NCBI GenBank assembly: GCA_002436115.1
Contig: DIXV01000121.1
Coordinates: 6,820-12,470 of the forward strand
Direction of reading: 5' to 3'
Source: Streptococcus sp. UBA6071
Lineage (GTDB): Bacteria; Bacillota; Bacilli; Lactobacillales; Streptococcaceae
Length of the DNA stretch: 5,651 bases
Position numbers and translations under genes: made by a program. This document shows positions 1 through 5,651 of the stretch, one piece after another. Below the pieces are notes generated by a model that saw only the letters and a program-made list of their open reading frames with translations, had not been told where the DNA came from and made no database searches. Position 1 is the stretch's first letter, and every line of letters starts with the position of its first letter.

Positions 1-716
1 CCAAACAGGCGGTAGCGTACCGCGAACTTTCCTTATTGTTACGTCGCCCACCGGGCCGTGAAGCCTATCCAGGAGATGTCTTTTATCTGCATAGTCGCCT
101 TTTAGAACGGTCTGCTAAAGTATCCGATGAATTGGGTGGTGGCTCAATCACAGCCTTACCATTCATTGAAACTCAGGCGGGGGATATTTCTGCCTATATT
201 GCGACCAATGTGATTTCGATTACAGATGGGCAAATTTTCCTCAAGGATAGCCTCTTCAACTCGGGGGTACGTCCTGCTTTGGATGCAGGTTCATCTGTTT
301 CTCGAGTCGGAGGTTCCGCTCAAATCAAGGCTATGAAAAAGGTAGCCGGAACCTTACGGATTGACTTAGCCTCTTATCGTGAGTTAGAAGCATTTACTCA
401 ATTTGGTTCCGATTTAGATGCGGCGACACAATCAAAACTCAATCGGGGGCGTCGGACAGTGGAAGTCTTGAAACAGCCCTTGCACCAGCCTTTGGCGGTA
501 GAAAAGCAAGTTTTAATTCTTTATGCTTTGACCCACGGCTTTTTAGACTCCGTACCCGTTGATGATATCTTAGCCTTTGAGCAAGCCCTTTACGATTACT
601 TTGATTTGCATCATGATGATTTGTTGTCGCACATTCGGACGACAAAAGATCTACCTGATGAGGCACTCATGGATGCAGCTATTCGGCGTTTTAAGGAAGT
701 TGCTACCTACAAATAA
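1..716 (+). CDS. atpA: F1Fo-ATPase subunit alpha, C-terminal part (5' end outside window)
   Basis: This is the alpha subunit of the F1 sector, which alternates with beta in the cytoplasmic alpha3/beta3 hexamer. The reading frame is open from the window edge (first full codon at position 3, [10 protein letters not shown]), so the TTG at 36 is internal and not a start. About 237 residues are visible. The usual family length is roughly 500, so the N-terminal domain and Walker A motif lie upstream. Visible segments are [12 protein letters not shown] (visible residues 14-25), the alpha/beta ATPase signature [10 protein letters not shown] (91-100), and the arginine-finger residue in SVSRVG (Arg at 303-305), which reaches into the neighbouring beta catalytic site. 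The rest is the helical C-terminal domain. The gene ends in tandem stops TAATAA (714-719). The atpG Shine-Dalgarno GGGGAGG (721-727) follows at once, so the genes are co-transcribed. No damage is seen. Family identity is near certain. Confidence 0.98.
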   Translation, partial: KQAVAYRELSLLLRRPPGREAYPGDVFYLHSRLLERSAKVSDELGGGSITALPFIETQAGDISAYIATNVISITDGQIFLKDSLFNSGVRPALDAGSSVSRVGGSAQIKAMKKVAGTLRIDLASYRELEAFTQFGSDLDAATQSKLNRGRRTVEVLKQPLHQPLAVEKQVLILYALTHGFLDSVPVDDILAFEQALYDYFDLHHDDLLSHIRTTKDLPDEALMDAAIRRFKEVATYK

Positions 717-733
717 TAAAGGGGAGGAAAACG

Positions 734-1609
734 ATGGTAAATTCTCTCAATGACATCAAAACACGAATTGCAACGACAAAGAAGACTAGTCATATCACTA
801 ATGCTATGCAGATGGTAGCTGTGTCAAGGCTAGCGCGTTCTGAGGTACATGCAAAATCGTTTCAAATCTATACGCAAAAAATTCGTCAGATTACGACAGA
901 TCTGATGCGGGCAGAATTGATTAAAGGCTCAACCAATCCAATGTTAGTTGAGCGTGAAGTAAAGAAAACAGCTTATTTGGTGATTACATCAGATAAAGGC
1001 TTAGTTGGCGCTTATAATTCAACCATACTTCGTGCAGTGATGGAGATGATCAATCAGGACCATGACTCAAAGGAAGAGTATGTTATCTTGTCTTTAGGAG
1101 GGATTGGTTCCGATTTTTTCAAAGCCCGTAAAATCTCGCCTATTTTTGAATTACGAGGCCTATCGGATCACCCTTCTTTTGAGGATGTTCGTCAGATTAT
1201 CACGAAAGCGATGGACATGTACCAAGATGAGTTATTCGATGAACTTTATGTCTGTTATAACCATCATATCAACAGCATGACAAGTCAGGTTCGAGTGGAG
1301 CACATGCTTCCAATTAGCCACTTGGATCCCAATGAGGCGGATGGTTACACACATACTTTTGAATTAGAGCCTGATCGTGATGCGATTTTGGCACAATTGT
1401 TACCTCAGTATGCCGAATCTATGATTTATGGTGCTATTGTGGATGCCAAGACAGCAGAGAGTGCTGCTAGTATGACAGCCATGCGAGCAGCAACCGATAA
1501 TGCGAAACAACTGATTTCGGATTTAACCATCCAGTATAATCGTGCCCGTCAAGCTGGCATCACGCAGGAAATCACAGAGATTGTTAGCGGAGCTAATGCT
1601 GTTGGTTAA
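734..1609 (+). CDS. atpG: F1Fo-ATPase subunit gamma (central rotor shaft)
   Basis: Gamma is the asymmetric coiled-coil shaft that turns inside the alpha3/beta3 ring and couples proton flow to catalysis. The 291 residues match the usual streptococcal length. The N-terminal helix carries the conserved ITNAMQMV segment (residues 21-28; Met25 aligns with the Met of E. coli gamma that faces the beta DELSEED region). The middle holds the Rossmann-like domain with [21 protein letters not shown] and [10 protein letters not shown]. The C-terminal helix carries the family signature [14 protein letters not shown] (276-289). The ATG at 734 sits 6 nt after a strong GGGGAGG (721-727) and 17 nt after the atpA stop. 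Position 20 is His in TSHIT where most homologues I recall have Lys (T-x-K-I-T). Several other N-terminal residues also differ from well-known streptococci, which suggests a divergent lineage rather than a broken gene. Confidence 0.97.
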   Translation: MVNSLNDIKTRIATTKKTSHITNAMQMVAVSRLARSEVHAKSFQIYTQKIRQITTDLMRAELIKGSTNPMLVEREVKKTAYLVITSDKGLVGAYNSTILRAVMEMINQDHDSKEEYVILSLGGIGSDFFKARKISPIFELRGLSDHPSFEDVRQIITKAMDMYQDELFDELYVCYNHHINSMTSQVRVEHMLPISHLDPNEADGYTHTFELEPDRDAILAQLLPQYAESMIYGAIVDAKTAESAASMTAMRAATDNAKQLISDLTIQYNRARQAGITQEITEIVSGANAVG

Positions 1610-1633
1610 ATGATTCATTCCGTACAATCTTGA

Positions 1634-3064
<1,431 letters not shown>

Positions 3065-3070
3065 AGGTGG
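3065..3070 (+). promoter_or_regulatory. Shine-Dalgarno site of atpC
   Basis: AGGTGG begins one base after the atpD stop. It lies 4 nt before the ATG at 3075 and 13 nt before a second in-frame ATG at 3084. Spacing to the first is slightly short and to the second too long. Other epsilon subunits begin with about three residues before TVQIVTP, so 3075 is the better start. Confidence 0.7.
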
Positions 3071-3074
3071 AAAA

Positions 3075-3491
3075 ATGGAACAGATGACCGTTCAAATTGT
3101 GACACCAGAAGGTGTTCGTTATGATCATCATGCTAGCTTTCTTCTTTGTCGGACGATAGAAGGAGAGCTAGGAATCTATCCAGGACATACAAGCCTTATT
3201 GCACCGCTAGATATTGCAGAGATTAAGGTGCGTCGTGTTGATGATCAGAATCATGTAGACTGGATTGCAGTCAATGGTGGTATCATTGAGGTGGTGGATA
3301 ACATGATTTCAGTGGTTTCGGATGCGGCAGAGCGTGAACGTGATATTGATGTTAGTCGTGCGGAACGTGCTAAGTTAAGAGCCGAAAGGGAACTTCAAGA
3401 AGCAGAAGCAGCACATGCCGGTGATCAGGCTCGCCGTGCCCGTGTTGCTCTTCAACGCGCTCTTAACCGAATTCATGTTAGCTCTCGATAG
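3075..3491 (+). CDS. atpC: F1Fo-ATPase subunit epsilon
   Basis: Epsilon binds the foot of gamma at the c-ring and acts as an internal inhibitor of ATP hydrolysis. The 138 residues match the streptococcal length. An N-terminal beta-sandwich (about 1-85, with [18 protein letters not shown] and [11 protein letters not shown]) is followed by an alanine/arginine-rich helical hairpin (about 88-133). IDVSRA at residues 91-96 matches the I/L-D-x-x-R-A motif that binds ATP in Bacillus-type epsilon, so a nucleotide-sensing switch is plausible though unproven. The gene starts 10 nt after the atpD stop and is the last of the operon, with a hairpin terminator right behind it. An internal ATG at 3084 is less likely as the start. 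Epsilon sequences vary a lot, but length, position and motifs leave little doubt. Confidence 0.96.
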   Translation: MEQMTVQIVTPEGVRYDHHASFLLCRTIEGELGIYPGHTSLIAPLDIAEIKVRRVDDQNHVDWIAVNGGIIEVVDNMISVVSDAAERERDIDVSRAERAKLRAERELQEAEAAHAGDQARRARVALQRALNRIHVSSR

Positions 3492-3494
3492 AAT

Positions 3495-3552
3495 AAGAAA
3501 AAGACCTTCCGTTCGATTTCTTTATCGGATTGGTTGGTCTTTATCTCTTTTT
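3495..3552. terminator. Probable bidirectional rho-independent terminator between atpC and the asparaginase gene
   Basis: AAAGACC (3500-3506) pairs with GGTCTTT (3536-3542). After a 2x2 TT/TT internal loop the stem continues imperfectly: CC 3509-3510 with GG 3532-3533, then CGAT 3514-3517 with ATCG 3524-3527 around a 6-nt loop TTCTTT. Reading rightward, the stem is followed by a T-rich tail ending TCTCTTTTT (3544-3552). Reading leftward, the other side gives CTTTTTCTTATT. It can therefore serve atpC, whose stop is at 3491, and the asparaginase transcript, whose stop is 68 nt away. The pairing was done by eye and no energy was computed. The outer 7-bp stem is perfect and the inner part is not. 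Confidence 0.8.
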
Positions 3553-3609
3553 AGCTAGGTTTTTACGGTCGTCTGTAAAGAACACACGGTTACTCTGCTA
3601 CTAGTGCGT

Positions 3610-4569
3610 CTATCCTTCAATATACGCTTTGAGCTTGTCTCCCTTTAATCCAGCATTGAGCGCAATGAGGAGCTTGAGTCTTGCTTTCTGGGCATTGATT
3701 TCCTTAACAAAGAGCACACCTGCCTTTTGTAAGGTCACACCACCACCCTCGTAAGCGTAGACGGGGCCTGCGATACCATTAAAGCAACGAGAGACAAGAA
3801 CGACTGGAATACCCGCCTCAATCAGCCTGTTCAAGGGTTTAATGGTCTGGGGTGGGAGGTTGCCTGCCCCTAAGGCTTCAATGACTAGACCAGAAATTGC
3901 TTTTGTATCTAGCATATGAAAGAGGGTTCCATCCATACCAGTATAGGCTTTAATGATTGGAACTAAGCCTGAAACACCTTCTAAATCAAAGCGAGGACTT
4001 CGGTCAACCCGTTTGAAAAAAAGAATTTCCTGCTTGGTGATTAATCCCAAGGGTCCATACGAAGGGGCTTGAAAGGTAGAAACATTGGTTGTATGTGTCT
4101 TAGTAACGTATTTAGCAGCGTAGATTTCGTCATTCATAACGACTAAAACGCCTTTGCCTGCCGAGTGATCATGGGCTGCTACCCTTAAGGCACAGAGGTA
4201 GTTATAAATGCCGTCACTCCCTAGCTCATTGGCAGAACGCATGGCACCTGTCAAAACGATAGGAATATTTGGCAGAGTGAGACTGTCTAAAAAATAAGCT
4301 GTCTCCTCCAAAGTGTCTGTACCATGGGTGATAACGACCCCATCAAAGGCTTCCTCTTTTTCCTTGATCATTTTGTAGAGACTTAGCATGTGCTGAGGAG
4401 TGATATGAGGGCTAGGTAGATTGAGAAAATCAATTGAGGTGATTTGAATATCATCAATAGGCAGGTTAACCTTGGTCATCGGGTTAACTAAGTTGGGGCT
4501 GACATGTCCCAGCTGATCTTCCAACATAGAAATGGTTCCGCCAGTATGGAGAACAAGGATATTTTTCAT
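3610..4569 (-). CDS. ansA: Type I (cytoplasmic) L-asparaginase
   Basis: The enzyme hydrolyses L-asparagine to aspartate and ammonia in the cytoplasm. From the chosen ATG it has 319 residues, normal for type I enzymes, and no signal peptide. The first active-site motif is LHTGGTIS (residues 7-14) with nucleophile Thr12. The second is VITHGTDTLEET (79-90) with the Thr84-Asp85 pair. TKTH (156-159) probably supplies the catalytic lysine (Lys157). GAMRSANELGSDG (108-120) is also typical. The open frame extends upstream to a TTG at 4590, but that codon has no ribosome binding site and lies only about 8 nt inside the predicted transcript. The ATG at 4569 gives the MKNILVLHTGG start seen in relatives. 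Its Shine-Dalgarno is weak: GAAAGAAG, at 4588-4581. The gene converges on atpC and diverges from the HAD gene. The identification is firm, though substrate preference over glutamine is inferred from the family. Confidence 0.95.
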   Translation of the reverse strand: MKNILVLHTGGTISMLEDQLGHVSPNLVNPMTKVNLPIDDIQITSIDFLNLPSPHITPQHMLSLYKMIKEKEEAFDGVVITHGTDTLEETAYFLDSLTLPNIPIVLTGAMRSANELGSDGIYNYLCALRVAAHDHSAGKGVLVVMNDEIYAAKYVTKTHTTNVSTFQAPSYGPLGLITKQEILFFKRVDRSPRFDLEGVSGLVPIIKAYTGMDGTLFHMLDTKAISGLVIEALGAGNLPPQTIKPLNRLIEAGIPVVLVSRCFNGIAGPVYAYEGGGVTLQKAGVLFVKEINAQKARLKLLIALNAGLKGDKLKAYIEG

Positions 4570-4573
4570 TATC

Positions 4574-4602
4574 TTTTCAGCTTCTTTCAAATATGGTATA
4601 AT
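4574..4602 (+). promoter_or_regulatory. Promoter of the HAD/MazG-like pair (extended -10)
   Basis: TATAAT at 4597-4602 is preceded by TATGG (4592-4596), a perfect Gram-positive extended -10 (TRTGN-TATAAT). A -35-like TTTTCA (4574-4579) matches TTGACA at four of six bases with a 17-bp spacer. Transcription should start near 4609, giving a leader of about 30 nt before the TTG start at 4640. The -35 lies within the asparaginase leader, directly upstream of that gene's ATG. Confidence 0.85.
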
Positions 4603-4604
4603 CT

Positions 4605-4615
4605 ATTCTATCATA
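4605..4615 (-). promoter_or_regulatory. Promoter of the asparaginase gene (extended -10 only)
   Basis: Read on the - strand this is TATGATAGAAT: a TRTGN extension followed by TAGAAT, five of six bases matching TATAAT. No good -35 is visible at the expected place (about 4628-4633 reads ACCTAC), so the promoter would depend on the extended -10. The predicted start is near 4598, giving a leader of about 29 nt before the ATG at 4569. It faces away from the HAD promoter, with only 2 bp between the two -10 hexamers. Confidence 0.65.
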
Positions 4616-4621
4616 AAATAT

Positions 4622-4635
4622 TAGAAAGTAGGTGA
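4622..4635 (+). promoter_or_regulatory. Unusually long Shine-Dalgarno site before a TTG start
   Basis: TAGAAAGTAGGTGA matches 13 of 14 bases of the full complement of the 16S rRNA 3' end (TAGAAAGGAGGTGA). The single mismatch is T4629 inside the core. The core ends 7 nt before the TTG at 4640. The long pairing fixes that TTG as the start although no ATG is near, and probably compensates for the weak initiation codon. Confidence 0.85.
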
Positions 4636-4639
4636 GGTT

Positions 4640-5491
4640 TTGGCAGTCAAAGCAATCTTTTTTGATATTGATGGCACTCTATTGACAGATAATCGAACAA
4701 TAGAAACATCAACGATTCAAGCCATAAATCAGTTGAAAAATCAAGGTTATTTGGTTGGCTTAGCAACCGCTCGAGGACCTAAGTTTTCCCTCCCCTACAT
4801 GGCTTCATTACGGATGGATTTAGCCATCTGCTATAACGGTCAGTATATTATATCACGTGAAGGACCAATCTTTACCCAAGCGATTTCAAAGGATAATTTG
4901 ATGGGATTGATTGACTATGGTGTGACTAGAAAGCGTGATCTATCCTTTGCAACTGCAAATGATGTGTTAGGGAGTCGCCTTTTACATGTAGGCTTGGGGA
5001 TGAATCGTTTTTTCTATTGGATTGCCAAAAAACTCCCTCATTTCATGGTCAACTTTCTTATAATGGGCTTCAACCAGATTTACCGTCGGCTTAAACCTCA
5101 AACAAAAGAAAGCATTTTAGTCCGTCTAAAGGAGCCTATTTATCAAGTTATCATGCTAGCCGGTGAGCAAGAGACAAACATGCTAGCCCAGCAATTTCCG
5201 GAATTGAAGTTCACACGGGGGAGCCCTTTTGCAGCTGATATCATCACCCGAGGAATGTCTAAACTAAAGGGGATTGCCATCGCAGGAGAGCATTACGGGT
5301 TCACGGTCAGTCAGGTGATGGTCTTTGGCGACTCAGATAACGATATTGAAATGTTGTCAGGTGCAGGCTATGGAGTAGCTATGGGAAATGCTAGTCATCG
5401 GGTTAAAGAACGTGCTCGCTATGTCACTACTAGCAATAACAAGAGTGGGATTGCTTCTGCCTTGCTCCATTATGGCTTGATAAAAGAGTAA
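4640..5491 (+). CDS. Cof-type HAD-IIB family phosphatase
   Basis: This is a haloacid-dehalogenase superfamily phosphatase, expected to be cytoplasmic and Mg-dependent, acting on small phosphorylated metabolites; the substrate cannot be read from the sequence. All four core motifs are present in 283 residues. Motif I is FFDIDGTL (Asp9 nucleophile, Asp11 acid/base). Motif II is LATARG (Thr43). Motif III lysine is probably Lys208 in GMSKLKG. Motif IV is FGDSDNDIEML (Asp231, Asp235). The C2-type cap lies between motifs II and III. It includes an aromatic and basic stretch at about 112-153 (FFYW, KK, RRLKPQ). The start is TTG at 4640, set by the long Shine-Dalgarno at 4622-4635 and by similarity of the MAVKAIFFDIDGTL N-terminus to relatives. 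An extended -10 promoter lies just upstream. The next gene follows after 20 nt, probably in the same transcript. Confidence 0.93.
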   Translation: MAVKAIFFDIDGTLLTDNRTIETSTIQAINQLKNQGYLVGLATARGPKFSLPYMASLRMDLAICYNGQYIISREGPIFTQAISKDNLMGLIDYGVTRKRDLSFATANDVLGSRLLHVGLGMNRFFYWIAKKLPHFMVNFLIMGFNQIYRRLKPQTKESILVRLKEPIYQVIMLAGEQETNMLAQQFPELKFTRGSPFAADIITRGMSKLKGIAIAGEHYGFTVSQVMVFGDSDNDIEMLSGAGYGVAMGNASHRVKERARYVTTSNNKSGIASALLHYGLIKE

Positions 5492-5511
5492 AATCCTAGT
5501 AAGGAGAAGGT

Positions 5512-5651
5512 ATGGTTACAAGTAAGGATCTTAATTTTCAAAAAGTACAGGCATTTCATCGTGTGATGGATGGACAGGTGGCAACCTTCCCATCTCCCTT
5601 TCCCCTTGAGGAACTTCTTCATCGCTTGGATTTTAAACTAGAAGAAATTGG
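5512..5651 (+). CDS. Probable MazG-like nucleotide pyrophosphohydrolase, N-terminal fragment (cut by window end)
   Basis: Forty-six codons are visible, starting at ATG 5512 with AAGGAG (5501-5506) five nt upstream. The pattern of an early helix FQKVQAFHRVMDG, a proline-rich turn (FPSPFP), then a helix LEELLHRLDFKLEEI at the edge resembles the start of all-alpha NTP pyrophosphohydrolases (MazG/PRA-PH-like). In these the first glutamates of an E-x-x-E metal site follow an F-H-x-x-F/M opening. The rest of the metal site is outside the window, so the assignment is tentative. Such enzymes cleave nucleoside triphosphates to monophosphate and pyrophosphate, often to remove unwanted nucleotides. The gene lies 20 nt behind the HAD phosphatase gene with no terminator between, which suggests one operon. 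Confidence 0.6.
   Translation, partial: MVTSKDLNFQKVQAFHRVMDGQVATFPSPFPLEELLHRLDFKLEEI

Noticed and set aside
36..38. TTG as a possible gene start at the left edge
   Set aside because: The frame is open through the window edge and the upstream codons ([11 protein letters not shown]) continue the conserved alpha-subunit sequence.
439..666. Antisense open frame of 75 codons within atpA, and similar ones within atpD (1756-1956 and 2093-2299)
   Set aside because: They lie fully inside strongly conserved genes on the other strand. They resemble no known protein and are best explained as by-products of the real reading frames.
1610..1633. Seven-codon mini-ORF (MIHSVQS) starting right after the atpG stop
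   Set aside because: It has no ribosome binding site of its own and its length is expected by chance. No conserved feature could be seen.
3562..3577. Small inverted repeat TTTAC/GTAAA in the gap before the asparaginase stop
   Set aside because: It has only five AT-rich pairs and no T tail of note. The hairpin at 3500-3542 is a much better terminator.
4572..4586. CodY-like box over the asparaginase leader (TTTTCAG half)
   Set aside because: Only about 9 of 15 bases match AATTTTCWGAAAATT and the right half is missing, so it is within chance for AT-rich DNA.
5150..5190. Direct repeat ATGCTAGCC occurring twice about 27 bp apart in the HAD gene, with a related ATGCTAGC in atpC
   Set aside because: Both copies are in frame and encode Met-Leu-Ala inside ordinary protein sequence. 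There is no flanking homology or array.

Overview
The window looks like a chromosomal segment from a low-GC Gram-positive bacterium, most likely Streptococcus or a very close relative. The F1 subunit sequences, the AGGAGG-type ribosome binding sites and the TRTGN-TATAAT extended -10 promoter all fit that group. The gamma subunit diverges somewhat from the well-known pathogenic streptococci as I remember them, so a less studied species is plausible. The assignment comes from remembered family sequences, not a search.

Layout. Positions 1-3491 (+ strand) are the 3' part of the F1Fo-ATPase operon: the C-terminal half of atpA, then complete atpG, atpD and atpC. They are tightly spaced, and each gene start has a Shine-Dalgarno sequence. 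The operon ends in an imperfect hairpin with T-rich tails on both sides (about 3495-3552). This hairpin can also end transcription of the converging asparaginase gene (3610-4569, - strand). From 4570 to 4639 lies a short divergent control region with two back-to-back extended -10 elements arranged as an interrupted palindrome. Rightward from it run a HAD-IIB (Cof-type) phosphatase gene with a TTG start (4640-5491) and the first 46 codons of a probable MazG-like nucleotide pyrophosphohydrolase (from 5512), cut by the window end.

How it works together. The atp genes encode alpha, gamma, beta and epsilon, the catalytic and rotary core of the enzyme. In fermenting streptococci it runs mainly as an ATP-driven proton pump for pH homeostasis. 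The asparaginase is a cytoplasmic type I enzyme of amino-acid catabolism. The HAD/MazG-like pair is probably co-transcribed and may act on phosphorylated metabolites or nucleotides. These three units show no evident functional link to each other.

I see no mobile element, CRISPR array, RNA gene, toxin-antitoxin locus or defence system here. Apart from short intergenic gaps (the longest is 118 bp) the window is fully coding. The most interesting non-coding signal is the symmetric divergent promoter at 4592-4615. The rest is ordinary housekeeping sequence with a few residue-level curiosities.
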